From an uncultured Acidobacteriia bacterium (GTDB taxonomy: Bacteria > Acidobacteriota > Terriglobia > Bryobacterales > Bryobacteraceae), in NCBI GenBank assembly GCA_903925975.1, contig CAIYHG010000079.1:1-48509 (forward strand): a DNA stretch of 48,509 bases, in the 5' to 3' direction. The translations under genes were made by a program, and so were the position numbers. Positions 1 to 9,676 of the stretch are shown one piece after another. Numbering within the stretch: the first letter of the stretch is position 1; each line of letters starts with the position of its first letter. Under the pieces are notes generated by a model that worked only from the letters and a program-made list of their open reading frames with translations, searched no databases and had not been told where the DNA came from.

Positions 1-1071
1 CACATACTCGCGCGCCAGAGACGCCAGCGCTTCCACCGCGGCGATCTTCATCGCTTCATTGATCGTGGTGGCGCGCACGTCCAGCGCGCCGCGGAAGATA
101 TAGGGAAAGCCCAGCACGTTGTTCACCTGGTTGGGATAATCGCTGCGTCCGGTCGCCACGATGGCGTCGGGGCGCACAGCCTTCGCCTCTTCCGGCGCGA
201 TTTCGGGATCGGGATTGGCCATGGCGAAGATGATCGGATTCGGCGCCATGGTCTTCGCCATTTCAGCCGTTACGCAATTCGCCTGCGAAAGGCCGAAGAA
301 CACGTCGGCGCCCACCATCGCTTCCGCCAGCGTTCTCGCCGGCGTGTCGGAAGCATAGCGGGCTTTGTACTCGTTCATGTGCGCGGTGCGGCCCTTGAAG
401 ATTACGCCCTTGGTGTCGCACATGACGATGTTCTTTACCTGCACGCCCAGATTCACGTAGTGCGCTGCGCAGGAAATGGCGGCGGCTCCGGCGCCGTTGA
501 ACACCACTTTGAGATCTTCGAGTTTCTTGCCGATGATCTCGCAGGCATTCAACAACCCGGCGGCGGAAATGATCGCCGTGCCGTGCTGGTCGTCATGGAA
601 GACCGGGATCTTCATGGTCTTCTTGAGCGTTTCTTCGATGTAGAAGCACTCCGGCGCCTTGATATCTTCAAGGTTGATGCCGCCAAACGTGGGTTCCAAC
701 AACTGGCAGGTGCGGATAATTTCGTCGGGGTTTTCGGTGGCGAGTTCGATATCGAATACGTCGATATCGGCGAAGCGCTTGAACAGAACACCCTTGCCTT
801 CCATTACGGGCTTGCCGGCGAGTGCGCCAATGTTGCCGAGGCCAAGCACGGCGGTCCCGTTGCTCACAACCGCAACAAGGTTCCCCTTAGCGGTATAGCT
901 ATAGGCTAGACTCGGATCCTTCTCAATATCCAGGCAGGGCACAGCCACGCCGGGGGTATATGCCAAACTCAAATCCCACTGGGTCTGGCAGGGCTTGGTC
1001 GGAACCACCGAAACCTTCCCCGCCGGCGCATTAGAGTGGTATTCCCGCGCATCTTCAGGGCGAATCTTCAT
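1..1071 (-). CDS. NADP-type malic enzyme, C-terminus cut by window edge
   Basis: Oxidative decarboxylation of malate to pyruvate and CO2 in the cytoplasm. The first 357 residues are present and the gene runs off the left edge. The N-terminal malic domain shows YTPGVA (catalytic Tyr near 38), the [12 protein letters not shown] loop (residues 71-82), EGKGVLFK, the metal-binding LEDIKAPEC block (about 135-141) and HDDQHGT (160-164). A Rossmann NAD(P)-binding start, [12 protein letters not shown], follows near 189. I chose ATG at 1071 because MKIRPEDA is the usual opening in this family as I recall it; an in-frame GTG at 1089 would add six residues. The length of the visible part suits the short bacterial form, but whether a phosphotransacetylase tail follows (MaeB type) cannot be seen. 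The gene stands alone, about 170 bases past the stop of rocD. Confidence 0.92.
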   Translation of the reverse strand, partial: MKIRPEDAREYHSNAPAGKVSVVPTKPCQTQWDLSLAYTPGVAVPCLDIEKDPSLAYSYTAKGNLVAVVSNGTAVLGLGNIGALAGKPVMEGKGVLFKRFADIDVFDIELATENPDEIIRTCQLLEPTFGGINLEDIKAPECFYIEETLKKTMKIPVFHDDQHGTAIISAAGLLNACEIIGKKLEDLKVVFNGAGAAAISCAAHYVNLGVQVKNIVMCDTKGVIFKGRTAHMNEYKARYASDTPARTLAEAMVGADVFFGLSQANCVTAEMAKTMAPNPIIFAMANPDPEIAPEEAKAVRPDAIVATGRSDYPNQVNNVLGFPYIFRGALDVRATTINEAMKIAAVEALASLAREYV

Positions 1072-1170
1072 ATGGATAAAGCCTTTCACGCTAATTGTAC
1101 CTCGGGGTCTGAAATTGTGCTCCTAAGTTGTTGCAATGTAACGGTAACGGAGCCGTACGTTACGAACAGG

Positions 1171-1210
1171 AGGCTTGGTGACATACCAAGCCTGGGGACA
1201 CACCAAGCCT
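1171..1210. repeat. 9-bp hairpin plus a third copy of its arm, between rocD and the malic enzyme gene
   Basis: AGGCTTGGT (1171-1179) and ACCAAGCCT (1185-1193) form a perfect 9-bp stem with a 5-base loop, and ACCAAGCCT occurs again at 1202-1210. The last two arms are part of a direct repeat, GACAYACCAAGCCT, spaced by GGG. It lies just past the rocD stop, so it may act as a weak terminator, but no T-run follows. The duplicated arm looks more like a small dispersed repeat or an alternative-pairing structure upstream of the malic enzyme gene. Confidence 0.45.
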
Positions 1211-1242
1211 AAGCCAAAGAGATTCATGGGTTTATAAATGCC

Positions 1243-2448
1243 TTATGCCTCGAACGCCTTCGCGACCTGGCCCACGGCCCAGGAAAGTTCCTCTTCCGAG
1301 ATGATCAGAGGCGGCGCCAGGCGGATCACGTAGTCGTGCGTTTCCTTGCACAGCATGCCGAGTTCCTTCAAACGTTCGCAGTAAGTGCGCGCCGGGACCA
1401 TCAATTCGATGCCTACCAGCAGCCCGCGCCCGCGGATCTCGCGGATATGCGGATGCCTGAGCTTACGGAGTTCATAGAGGAACCACGCGCCCAATTCGGC
1501 GGAGCGCTCAGCCAGCCGCTCTTCTTCAATCACGCGCAACGCCGCGCGCGCCACGGCGCAGGCCAGAGGATTTCCGCCGTAGGTGCTGCCGTGGCTGCCC
1601 GGACGGAACAGCCCCAGTATCCCGGCGCTCGAAACCACCGCGGAGACCGGGTACATACCGCCCGAGAGCGCCTTCCCCAAAATGTAAATATCCGGCTGCA
1701 CGCCTTCGTGCTGGCAAGCGAACATATAGCCGGTTCGCCCGAGCCCGGTTTGAATCTCGTCGGCGGCCATCAGCACATCGTTGCGGCGGCAGATTTCGGC
1801 CACATCGCTGAGATAGCCATCCGGCGGAATCAGGATTCCCGCTTCACATTGAATGGGCTCGAACAGGAAACCGCAGGTGTTGGGGGTAATGGCTTCTTCC
1901 AGAGCTTCCGAATCGCCGAAGGGAACGCTGACGAAACCGGGCGTGAAAGGCCCGAATCCGTCACGGTAGAGAGGCTCGGAGGAAAAGCCGATCTCGGTTG
2001 TGGTGCGCCCGTGAAAGTTGTTGGCGCAGACAACGATTTCAGCGCGCCCCGCGGGTATGCCCTTGCTCGAATAGCCCCACTGCCGCATGGCCTTGATCGC
2101 CGATTCCACGGCTTCGGCGCCGCTGTTCATCGGCAGCACCATCTCCATCTCGCAGATTCGCGCCAGATCGGCGACGAAGTGCGGGAGCTGGTCATTACGG
2201 AATGCCCGCGAGGTAAGCGTGCAGCGAGCCGCCTGCTCCTGCAACGCCTGCACAATGCGCGGGTGGCAGTGTCCCTGGTTGAGGGCGGAATAGGCGCTCA
2301 GGCAATCCAGGTAGCGCTTTCCTTCCGTATCGTAGGCCCAGACGCCGGAAGCGCGCTCGAGAATAACGTCGAGCGGACGATAATTGTGCGCGCCCCAGCG
2401 ATCCTCCAGCGCAATCAGTTCCCCGGGTTCCGTGCGACCGTTCTCCAT
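1243..2448 (-). CDS. rocD: Ornithine aminotransferase
   Basis: PLP-dependent class III aminotransferase that moves the delta-amino group of ornithine to 2-oxoglutarate, giving glutamate semialdehyde, which cyclises to pyrroline-5-carboxylate. At 401 residues it has the family length. Visible landmarks are the N-terminal RWGAHNYRPLDV block, NSGAEAVESAIK (108-119), NFHGRTT (144-150), the PLP-binding DEIQTGLGRTG (from D230) and the Schiff-base lysine in LGKALSGG (K259). The upstream gene proC ends three bases before the ATG, so the two are almost surely one transcript, and proC would consume the product of RocD. Ornithine selectivity is inferred from the close match to RocD-type sequence and from the proC partner; other class III enzymes such as acetylornithine or 4-aminobutyrate aminotransferase are less likely. 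Confidence 0.92.
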   Translation of the reverse strand: MENGRTEPGELIALEDRWGAHNYRPLDVILERASGVWAYDTEGKRYLDCLSAYSALNQGHCHPRIVQALQEQAARCTLTSRAFRNDQLPHFVADLARICEMEMVLPMNSGAEAVESAIKAMRQWGYSSKGIPAGRAEIVVCANNFHGRTTTEIGFSSEPLYRDGFGPFTPGFVSVPFGDSEALEEAITPNTCGFLFEPIQCEAGILIPPDGYLSDVAEICRRNDVLMAADEIQTGLGRTGYMFACQHEGVQPDIYILGKALSGGMYPVSAVVSSAGILGLFRPGSHGSTYGGNPLACAVARAALRVIEEERLAERSAELGAWFLYELRKLRHPHIREIRGRGLLVGIELMVPARTYCERLKELGMLCKETHDYVIRLAPPLIISEEELSWAVGQVAKAFEA

Positions 2449-2451
2449 CGG

Positions 2452-3351
2452 CTAGTGCCCCGCCCGGTGGCCTGAGGCGCTATCGGACGCCTTGACGGGG
2501 GCGGCGCCGAGATGGGCCGACGTCTTGGTGGCTTCCTCCACCGCGCGGGCCAGTACGGAACGGATTCTGCCGTCTTCGAGCATCAGCAAGCCGGCGATGG
2601 TGCAGCCGGCCGGCGTGGTCACGTCGTCGCGCAACGAGGCTGGATGCCGTCCGGTATCGAGCACCATCCGGGCCGAGCCTAGCGCCGTCTGCGCCACCAG
2701 CGTGAGAGCCAACTGGCGCGGCAATCCAACGCGCACGCCCGCATCGGCCAACGCCTCCATGATCAGGAAGTGATATCCCGGCCCGCTGCCGCTGAGCGCG
2801 GTGACCGCGTTGAAGTGCACTTCGTCCACCGGCAGGCACTTTCCGACCGCTTCGAAGACTTGCCGCGCGCGGCCCAGGTGCTCCTTGGACGCGTACCGGC
2901 CGGGGCAGACCACGGTCATGCCTTCGCCCACGATCGCCGGTGTATTGGGCATCGCGCGCACTACCGGGTTTTCCGAGCCGAGCAGCGATTCCAGGCGGTC
3001 CGTGGCGACTCCGGCGAGAATCGAGATGAGCAGCGTATCCCGGCGCAGCCCCGAGTTGCGCAACGTGGCGAGCACGGAGGCGGCATCGTTCGGCTTCACG
3101 CACATCAGGATTACGTCAGCCGAGGGAACGCGGCTCTGGAACTCCAGTTCCACGGGGATCCCCAACTCGCGCGCCGCGCTTTCGCAGGCCGCGCCGTTCT
3201 TATCCCCAGCCCAGATGCGGTCTTGGGCGATGACGCCGCTGCGAAGCAGACCGCGGATGAGCGTCTGGCCCATGACGCCGGCCCCGACAACTCCGAAAGT
3301 AGCCCCGTCGGCGATGATCGGAGTGTTGTTGTGCTCTTGTTCTTTAGACAT
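2452..3351 (-). CDS. proC: Pyrroline-5-carboxylate reductase
   Basis: Reduces pyrroline-5-carboxylate to proline with NAD(P)H, the last step of proline synthesis. The Rossmann start FGVVGAGVMG sits near residues 19-28, the mid-domain block PNTPAIVGEGMT is intact, and the C-terminal dimerisation domain carries the family signature GSGPGYHFLIMEALADAG and later DDVTTPAGCT. At 299 residues it is about 25 longer than common ProC, with an extra acidic N-terminal stretch and a tail that ends in SGHRAGH; both extensions look unstructured. A GAGGTGA about ten bases upstream can serve as ribosome binding site for the ATG used here. It is first in a two-gene unit with rocD, which makes an ornithine-to-proline route the likely role. 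Confidence 0.93.
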   Translation of the reverse strand: MSKEQEHNNTPIIADGATFGVVGAGVMGQTLIRGLLRSGVIAQDRIWAGDKNGAACESAARELGIPVELEFQSRVPSADVILMCVKPNDAASVLATLRNSGLRRDTLLISILAGVATDRLESLLGSENPVVRAMPNTPAIVGEGMTVVCPGRYASKEHLGRARQVFEAVGKCLPVDEVHFNAVTALSGSGPGYHFLIMEALADAGVRVGLPRQLALTLVAQTALGSARMVLDTGRHPASLRDDVTTPAGCTIAGLLMLEDGRIRSVLARAVEEATKTSAHLGAAPVKASDSASGHRAGH

Positions 3352-3462
3352 AGCGCGTATTCACCTCGGGAAGGTTGCAGGCGGGTTCGAAACGCCCGGA
3401 AGTTATGGAACCTAAAGGGTGACGATAACACAGCGCGAGGCCCCGCCGCTAAGAGGAAAGGT

Positions 3463-3486
3463 GCGGGGCGGCGGACGCCGCCCCGC
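3463..3486 (-). terminator. Hairpin after the glycine-zipper lipoprotein gene
   Basis: GCGGGGCGGC (3463-3472) and GCCGCCCCGC (3477-3486) form a perfect 10-bp GC stem with a four-base loop, nine bases past the stop of the minus-strand lipoprotein gene. The downstream side on the minus strand is only moderately T-rich (ACCTTTCCTCTT), so termination is likely but not classical. Confidence 0.65.
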
Positions 3487-3494
3487 TGGGGAAA

Positions 3495-4400
3495 CTAGCG
3501 CGCTTCGACGCTAACTGCCTGATCCAGTTGGAAGGTCAAAATAGCTTCCGAAGGAACTTTGATCGACTTGCCCTTGGTGAGAGTCTGAGTGAGGGCTCCG
3601 GCTCCCGCCCCGGACGCGGCGCCTATGGCGGCGCCTTTGCCTCCGCCCGCAATCGCGCCGATCACGGCGCCCAAAGCCGCGCCACCGCCGGTGAAGAGCG
3701 CAGTACGCTTATTGGCGCCGACCCCTTCCCTGCCCTTCTGCTCCATGTTCGTGGTGCTGAGGGCATAACTCCGCCCGGCCACCGTCACCGAACTCAAATC
3801 CAGAACCAGATCGGAAGCGCCGCGGATCTTGCCGCCCTGCGTAGCGGACACGATCCTGATCGTGGCGTCGGCGCCACGCGGAATCACCACATTTCCTTCC
3901 GCGTCCTTCACGTCCTCAGTCACCTGCGCCGAGTAACCCTCGCCATCGGCGGCGTTAGCGGAATCGATCGCATCATTCGTTCTCACCGGTATCTGAGTTC
4001 CGGCCGGTACCAGATGCGTCCGTGATGTAACGGCGGCTGCCGTGGGCTTAGGAAGCGGCTTGGCCGCCGGGGCCGCGGCCGGTTTGCCGGCAGGCGCCGG
4101 CTCGGGCGACGCAGCAGGCGGGGTAGACGCGGTTGGTTCCGGATTCGCGCCCGCGTACTCTACGGACCTCACCTGGGCCATCGGAATCGAGTGCGTCACA
4201 TTATCCGCGCTCTGAATACTGATTTCGGATGCAGAACTTGCCACGACGGCGCCGGAAATACTCGTGCCGTCGCGCATAAATACGGTCGCTTGCGGCTTAT
4301 CTGCCGCCACGCCCGCATCCTTCTTGGCGCACGAGGGCAACCATACAAGACCCAGCAACAACGGAATAGCAAGTAAGGCTTTAGTCATAGCATTGCTCAT
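3495..4400 (-). CDS. Lipoprotein with glycine-zipper region, function unknown
   Basis: The 301-residue product begins with a hydrophobic signal and a lipobox-like LPSC (Cys at about 24), so it is likely exported and lipid-anchored. Residues about 38-84 form a small beta-rich unit with [12 protein letters not shown] and a YAG ending, of the kind seen in proteins that read FLKDGSTLSG-like repeats. A long Ala/Pro linker (about 88-128) follows. The main domain (about 130-300) starts [18 protein letters not shown] and ends with [15 protein letters not shown], and holds a glycine-zipper stretch ([17 protein letters not shown]) that may insert in a membrane. No enzyme motif is visible. The gene is monocistronic: 94 bases past proC's start region on one side and more than 200 bases from ilvD on the other. 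A 7-bp inverted repeat spans its start codon. Confidence 0.7.
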   Translation of the reverse strand: MSNAMTKALLAIPLLLGLVWLPSCAKKDAGVAADKPQATVFMRDGTSISGAVVASSASEISIQSADNVTHSIPMAQVRSVEYAGANPEPTASTPPAASPEPAPAGKPAAAPAAKPLPKPTAAAVTSRTHLVPAGTQIPVRTNDAIDSANAADGEGYSAQVTEDVKDAEGNVVIPRGADATIRIVSATQGGKIRGASDLVLDLSSVTVAGRSYALSTTNMEQKGREGVGANKRTALFTGGGAALGAVIGAIAGGGKGAAIGAASGAGAGALTQTLTKGKSIKVPSEAILTFQLDQAVSVEAR

Positions 4401-4593
4401 GGAGCAATTTTACATCCAAATGACTGATTCTCGGCCTGTTTAGCAACCTTTGACCTATCTGGCAACCGAGGCTAATTGAAGCCGGCTGTATGGCTGCTCA
4501 CATATCGCGCGACATGCGCGGGATGAAAGAAGTTCCGTCTATTGACACGGGGACGACGTGGTTCTGCTGGATGGCTCGGCGCCGGGAAGACAA

Positions 4594-4618
4594 GGGCAGG
4601 CCAGGAGGAGGCCCGCCC
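4594..4618 (-). terminator. Hairpin after ilvD
   Basis: GGGCAGGCC (4594-4602) pairs with GGCCCGCCC (4610-4618) except for one central mismatch, with a seven-base loop, starting seven bases past the ilvD stop. The sequence beyond on the minus strand is CTTGTCTTCC, so the T-tract is weak. The rest of the 4401-4624 gap holds no convincing gene. Confidence 0.5.
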
Positions 4619-4624
4619 CACCGG

Positions 4625-6469
4625 TTATCGCAGTCCGCTCAAATCGCGGACGGCGCCGCGCGATGCGCTCGTGGCAAGCGCCGCATACGCCTGCAAGGCT
4701 TTCGAAATCTGGCGATTGCGCGTGAGCGGCTTCCATGCCGCGGCTCCGCGCGCTTCCATGGCCGCCCGCCGTTTCGCGAGTTCGCTATCGGCTACGGCCA
4801 GAGTGATGGTGCGTTTCGGGATATCGATTTCGATCCGGTCGCCGTCTTCCACCAGCGCGATGGCCCCACCTTCGGCGGATTCGGGCGAGACGTGGCCGAT
4901 CGAAAGCCCTGAAGTGCCACCCGAAAATCGCCCGTCGGTAATCAATGCACAGGCTTTACCGAGGCCTTTCGATTTCAGGTAGCTTGTGGGATAGAGCATT
5001 TCCTGCATGCCCGGGCCGCCCTTCGGCCCTTCGTAGCGGATGATGACGACATCGCCCGGTTTCACGCGGTCGCCGAGGATTCCCTCGACCGCGTCTTCCT
5101 GGCTCTCAAACACAACCGCGGGTCCGGCGAAAACGAGGCTCGCCGAATCGACGCCCGCCGTCTTAACCACGCAGCCGTCAACCGCGACGTTGCCGTACAG
5201 CACGGCGAGGCCGCCATCGGGACTGAAGGCGTGGGGCACGTCGCGAATGGCGCCCGCTGCGCGATCGAGATCGGCGCTCAGGTAGCGCGCGTCCTGGCTG
5301 AACGGCTCCGTGGTGCGGATGCCGCCGGGGGCGGCGCGGAAGAAATCGATCGCGGTGGGCTGCCCGCGCATGATATCCCACTGCTCCACGGCTTCGCCCA
5401 GAGTCCGCGCATGGACCGTGGGAACGTTGCGGTGTATCAAGCCGGCGCGGTCCAATTCGGCGAGGATCGCCAGAACGCCGCCCGCGCGGTGCACGTCTTC
5501 CACGTGGACCGTGGCGCTTGACGGGGCCACCTTGCAGATATTCGGAACGCGGCGCGAGAGGCGATCGATATCGCGCATGGTGAACGGAACGCCCGCTTCC
5601 TGCGCCGCCGCGAGGATGTGAAGCACCGTATTGGTGGAACCGCCCATGGCGATATCGAGCATCATGGCGTTTTCGAACGCCTCGAAGCTGGCGATGCCGC
5701 GCGGCAGTACGGATTCGTCGCCGCCTTCGTAGTAACGGCGGGCCAGATCCACGATGCGAGAGCCCGCTTCCAGAAAGAGCTGCTTGCGGCCGGCGTGGGT
5801 CGCCACCAGCGTGCCGTTGCCGGGCAGCGCGAACCCGAGCGCTTCCATCAGGCAGTTCATCGAATTGGCGGTGAACATGCCGGAGCAGGAGCCGCAGGTG
5901 GGGCAGGCGGAACGCTCCATCTCTTCGGTATCCGCGTCGCTCACCTTCGGGTCGGCGGCCGCCACCATGGCGTCGATCAGATCGACCGAGCGCATCAGGT
6001 CGCCCTGCTTCACCTTGCCCGCTTCCATCGGCCCGCCGGAGACGAAGATCGAGGGGACGTTCAGGCGCACCGAGGCCATGAGCATTCCTGGCGTGATCTT
6101 GTCGCAATTGGAGATGCACACCATCGCGTCGGCGCAATGGGCGTTCACCATGTATTCCACGCTATCGGCGATCAGTTCGCGCGAGGGCAGGCTGTACAAC
6201 ATGCCCGCGTGCCCCATGGCGATGCCGTCATCGATGGCGATCGTGTTGAACTCTTTGGCGATGCCGCCTGCCCGTTCGATCTCGCGGGCGACGAGTTGCC
6301 CCAAGTCCTTCAAGTGGACGTGTCCCGGAACGAACTGCGTGAACGAGTTAACGACGGCGATGATCGGCTTTCCGAAATCGCCTTCCTTGACTCCGGTGGC
6401 GCGCCAGAGAGAGCGCGCTCCAGCCATATTGCGGCCGTGGGTGGTGGTACGAGAACGATAAACAGGCAT
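4625..6469 (-). CDS. ilvD: Dihydroxy-acid dehydratase
   Basis: Dehydrates 2,3-dihydroxy-isovalerate and 2,3-dihydroxy-3-methylvalerate to the keto acids of valine and isoleucine. At 614 residues it matches the Escherichia coli IlvD type. Fe-S ligand candidates are Cys122 in [12 protein letters not shown] and Cys195 in [11 protein letters not shown]. The early loop reads [13 protein letters not shown] without a cysteine, which fits the [4Fe-4S] class rather than the [2Fe-2S] class. The C-terminal half has [12 protein letters not shown] and [12 protein letters not shown], the substrate-loop blocks. AAGGA lies seven bases before the ATG. The gene starts 39 bases after addA, so it may be transcribed from the addBA promoter, though there is no obvious functional link. 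Confidence 0.97.
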   Translation of the reverse strand: MPVYRSRTTTHGRNMAGARSLWRATGVKEGDFGKPIIAVVNSFTQFVPGHVHLKDLGQLVAREIERAGGIAKEFNTIAIDDGIAMGHAGMLYSLPSRELIADSVEYMVNAHCADAMVCISNCDKITPGMLMASVRLNVPSIFVSGGPMEAGKVKQGDLMRSVDLIDAMVAAADPKVSDADTEEMERSACPTCGSCSGMFTANSMNCLMEALGFALPGNGTLVATHAGRKQLFLEAGSRIVDLARRYYEGGDESVLPRGIASFEAFENAMMLDIAMGGSTNTVLHILAAAQEAGVPFTMRDIDRLSRRVPNICKVAPSSATVHVEDVHRAGGVLAILAELDRAGLIHRNVPTVHARTLGEAVEQWDIMRGQPTAIDFFRAAPGGIRTTEPFSQDARYLSADLDRAAGAIRDVPHAFSPDGGLAVLYGNVAVDGCVVKTAGVDSASLVFAGPAVVFESQEDAVEGILGDRVKPGDVVIIRYEGPKGGPGMQEMLYPTSYLKSKGLGKACALITDGRFSGGTSGLSIGHVSPESAEGGAIALVEDGDRIEIDIPKRTITLAVADSELAKRRAAMEARGAAAWKPLTRNRQISKALQAYAALATSASRGAVRDLSGLR

Positions 6470-6508
6470 GACAGTTCCTTTAACGATACCAAGCCCGGGG
6501 AGAGGCGT

Positions 6509-9500
6509 TCAAACCGCTGCCGGGCAGAGGTCCCCGGCGAAGGGGCATCGCGCACATCGCTCGCCAGTGCGCATCGGAAAATCGAGCTTTTCCTGCGCCT
6601 CCTGGAACTCGCGCACCAGTTCATCGGGCGACCCAAGCAACGAGGGCGAAAGATCCACCTCGACGGCCGTGTCCGGCCGCAGAAAATGCAGCCAGGCGTG
6701 GTCCGGGGCGCGGCCCGTCAACCGCTCCACGGCCATGGCGTAGAGGCGGACTTGAAATTCGTATTCGCGCGCCCGCTCAGGGGCTTCGGCGCGCGTGACC
6801 GCGTCGGTTTTGTAATCGACAAGGGTGAGTTCCCCGCCCTCCTCGAACCAGAGATCGATCTGGCCGCGAATGACCAGGTCTTCCACCGACATCAGGAAAT
6901 CAAACTCGCGCTCGATCCGCCCCGCACGCGCCGCGCGCCGTCCGAGCGGTCCCCTAACGAAGACATCGGCCAGCTTTGTGGCCTGCGGATCGGCATCCGG
7001 TACGGTCTCGCCCGCGAGCAACGCATGCACCTGCGATCCCAGTTCAGCGGCGGACAGGCCCTCGGAGGGGCCGCCTTTCGATTCGGGCGTGAAGCCGAGG
7101 TAGTGGCGCAGGTAGTAGGCGCGGGGGCAGCGCGCAAATGCGGTCAGCGCAGTTACCGTGGCGTTGCCGTCGCATTGGCCGGAAACCGCCGGCGCATCCA
7201 GCAACTCGACGCCGTTCGCCGAAGACGCCGCGGCGCCCGCCGCAAACGTGGCCGCAGTAGAAGCCGGCGCCCCGGCGCATACCGTTCGCAACTGCCACTC
7301 ACGCCCGTCCGGGGCGCTCCGGGTGACGGTTTCGTCATGATCGCCGGAAAGATCCAGGCCGAGTTGGCCGGCCATGATGGCGGCCCAATTGGCCGGCTTG
7401 CCCCCGGGCGCCGAAAACGTTAGTATCAGCCGGTTCTCGGCGCGCGTCATGGCGACGTAGAGCAGCCTGTGGCTCTCATCGGTCTCATGGGCTTTTCGTT
7501 CCTCGCGCAAGGCGTGCTGGAAGAGATCGTCCTTCTCCTTGCGGGAGGCCGGATTGCGCCAGCGCGCGCCAAGGCCGGTCTTCCGCGAGAACGCAATCAC
7601 CGGCGGTTCCGTATCCACACCTTTGTGCATGCCGGAAACAAACACCGTGGGAAACTCCAGGCCCTTCGCCGAATGCACGGTCATGATCTGTACGGCGTCG
7701 GCCTCATCGGCGGGCGCCGCGTCGGGTTCGCGCGGATTGGCGTCGCGGAGCAGCGCCAGTTCTTCCACGAACTCATCGAGCGACATCCGGGCCGAAGCCT
7801 CCCGCGCCATCGCCAGGAACTTGTCGATAGCGGCGGCGCCACGCGCTCCCGATTCCGGCTGGTAGCCGCACTCGTCGAGGGCGGCAATTAAGAGCCTGTC
7901 GAAGGTGACGTACTCGCGCCGCGCGCGCCACTCTTTCAGGCGGGCCTGGAACCGGTGGAGGGCGTCGTTGCGGGCGGGTGTTTCATCCGTGATTGCAAGT
8001 CCACGCGGCTTGAACACATCCAGCAGTTCTTCGGCGGACAGCCCCACGAGGGGAGAGCACAGCACCGTCGCCATGGCAATTTGATCGTTCGGGTTGGCGA
8101 TCACCCGCAGCAGGCTCATCAAATCCGCAACTTCACGCGAATCGTAGAAGCCCCGGCCGCGATTCACCAGGTACGGAACTCCAGCGCTTTCGAACGCCGC
8201 GGTGAACGCCGCGATCACTTCCGTGTTGCGCACCAGCACGGCGATGCCGCTCCACGGCGCGCCCAATTCAAGCGCGCGCCGCGCCACCCATTCAGCTTCC
8301 ACCTTCAGCGCGGCGCCAACCGGCTTGGCGGTACAGGCAAAACACTCCACGCTCACCGGCTGCTCTTCGTCGAACTTGCGCTCCGCAATCAGCCGGCGCG
8401 GCACGATTCCCGGGAGCCCGCCCGTAGCGGTTTCGACGGCCATGAGGATATCCGCGCGGCTGCGAAAATTACTCACCAGATCCACCAGGCGCCCGAGTTT
8501 GGCCTCAACCTCGTCGCGGTAGCGTTCGAACTCCTCGGGATTCGCATGGCGGAAGCCGAAGATCGATTGATTGATATCGCCCACGGCGTAGAACCGGTCG
8601 GGCAGGCGCAGCAATTCGAGCAACTTCGCCTGCTGGCCGTTGGTGTCCTGGAACTCATCCATGAGGATGTGGTCGAACTGGCTCTGAATTCTGGCCCGCA
8701 CTTCCGGACTGGTTTCGAGCAGCCGCGCCGCGTACTCTTCGAGATCGGCGAAATCGAGCGCGCCCGCCTGCCGCTTGCGCTCCCTGTAGAGCCGGTCGAA
8801 CCGGCTCAGAAAATCGAGTAGAAGCCGGCGCTCCGCGGAATAGTGCGCGGTGATCAAGGAGTATTGCAGGTCTTTGAGTTCCGTATCCCGAAGGCGCCTG
8901 ACCAGTTCGGTGGCAGCCGCGCCACGCTTGCATTTGGTGAGGTTGGCGGGGAATACCTCGATTTCGGCCAAGGCATCGAGCGGCGTGCGCGCATTAATAA
9001 TGCGCCCGGCCGATTCCAGTATTTGGTTCAGGTGCTCCCGCTGCGCGTGGCTCCAGCCGTCGGCTGGCTCGTCCGCTAGCGCCTTCACGGTCGGCGCCAC
9101 ATTGTCCGCATCTGGTCCGGCGGCGGGCTGGCTGTAATTGGCGAGATCCTCCACGCGCACGCCCGCGCCCCGCATGGCATCGTAGGCCGAGAGCGCTGCC
9201 TGCTCGAACTCCGGCGAGGAAAGGCCGCGGATTAGCGCGCGAACTCCGTCGGGATGGTCCGCAAACAGCCCTTCCACAGCGCCCGCAATCGCCTCCTGCT
9301 GCAGGCGCCAGGACTCGCGCGCATCGGCCACGTAGAAATCCGGATCGACGCCCGCGAACACGGCGTTTTCATGCAGCAGGCGCCCGCAGAACCCGTGCAC
9401 GGTGGAAACCCAGGCGCGCTCCAGCTTCGCGCGGATGGCGCTCGACCCATGAAACGCCTCGGCCAGCTTCTTGCGCATATTGCCGGCCGCTTTTTCCGTG

Positions 9501-9676
9501 AAGGTGATCGCCAGAATGCGCAGCGGGTCTACGTCCGCCTCCACGAGCCGGCGGAAGTACTCCACGAGCACCGTGGTCTTGCCCGAACCGGGGCCGGCGA
9601 CGACGCACGTATCAACGTTGCGCCGGTCCACATCCAGCGCCTCTAGCTGCGCGCTCGTGAAGGGCGTCTGCTTCAT
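6509..9676 (-). CDS. addA: AddA-type helicase-nuclease (UvrD/RecB family)
   Basis: Motor and nuclease subunit of a RecBCD-like double-strand-break resection enzyme. UvrD-type helicase motifs run in order: GPGSGKTT (Walker A, about 28-35), ITFTEKAAGNMRKKL, LMDEFQDTN (motif II), VGDINQSIFGFRHA (III), VSNFRS (IV), IMTVHSAKGLEFPTV (V) and LLYVAMTRAENRL (VI). The C-terminal PD-(D/E)xK nuclease shows GQIDLWF and LVDYKTD. Cys850 with Cys1041, Cys1044 and Cys1051 have the layout of an Fe-S staple, more usual in AddB. I set the start at 9676 because MKQTPFTSAQLEALD is the family opening and its ATG forms an ATGA overlap with addB's stop; a longer frame back to 9748 would lie inside addB. At 1055 residues it is shorter than Bacillus AddA (about 1230). 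Confidence 0.9.
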   Translation of the reverse strand: MKQTPFTSAQLEALDVDRRNVDTCVVAGPGSGKTTVLVEYFRRLVEADVDPLRILAITFTEKAAGNMRKKLAEAFHGSSAIRAKLERAWVSTVHGFCGRLLHENAVFAGVDPDFYVADARESWRLQQEAIAGAVEGLFADHPDGVRALIRGLSSPEFEQAALSAYDAMRGAGVRVEDLANYSQPAAGPDADNVAPTVKALADEPADGWSHAQREHLNQILESAGRIINARTPLDALAEIEVFPANLTKCKRGAAATELVRRLRDTELKDLQYSLITAHYSAERRLLLDFLSRFDRLYRERKRQAGALDFADLEEYAARLLETSPEVRARIQSQFDHILMDEFQDTNGQQAKLLELLRLPDRFYAVGDINQSIFGFRHANPEEFERYRDEVEAKLGRLVDLVSNFRSRADILMAVETATGGLPGIVPRRLIAERKFDEEQPVSVECFACTAKPVGAALKVEAEWVARRALELGAPWSGIAVLVRNTEVIAAFTAAFESAGVPYLVNRGRGFYDSREVADLMSLLRVIANPNDQIAMATVLCSPLVGLSAEELLDVFKPRGLAITDETPARNDALHRFQARLKEWRARREYVTFDRLLIAALDECGYQPESGARGAAAIDKFLAMAREASARMSLDEFVEELALLRDANPREPDAAPADEADAVQIMTVHSAKGLEFPTVFVSGMHKGVDTEPPVIAFSRKTGLGARWRNPASRKEKDDLFQHALREERKAHETDESHRLLYVAMTRAENRLILTFSAPGGKPANWAAIMAGQLGLDLSGDHDETVTRSAPDGREWQLRTVCAGAPASTAATFAAGAAASSANGVELLDAPAVSGQCDGNATVTALTAFARCPRAYYLRHYLGFTPESKGGPSEGLSAAELGSQVHALLAGETVPDADPQATKLADVFVRGPLGRRAARAGRIEREFDFLMSVEDLVIRGQIDLWFEEGGELTLVDYKTDAVTRAEAPERAREYEFQVRLYAMAVERLTGRAPDHAWLHFLRPDTAVEVDLSPSLLGSPDELVREFQEAQEKLDFPMRTGERCARCPFAGDLCPAAV

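Noticed and set aside
3380-3400. GGTTCGAAAC, like a tRNA T-loop
   Set aside because: The flanks do not form a T-stem of five pairs and no anticodon arm or acceptor stem could be built around it.
4600-4736. Possible small gene between ilvD and the lipoprotein gene
   Set aside because: Frames there overlap the ilvD 3' end or the hairpin and show no recognisable composition or start signal.
5618-7423. A 601-codon open frame on the plus strand antisense to ilvD and addA
   Set aside because: It is rich in Arg, Gly, His and Ala with no family motif, and the opposite strand codes for clear IlvD and AddA. High GC leaves such shadow frames open.
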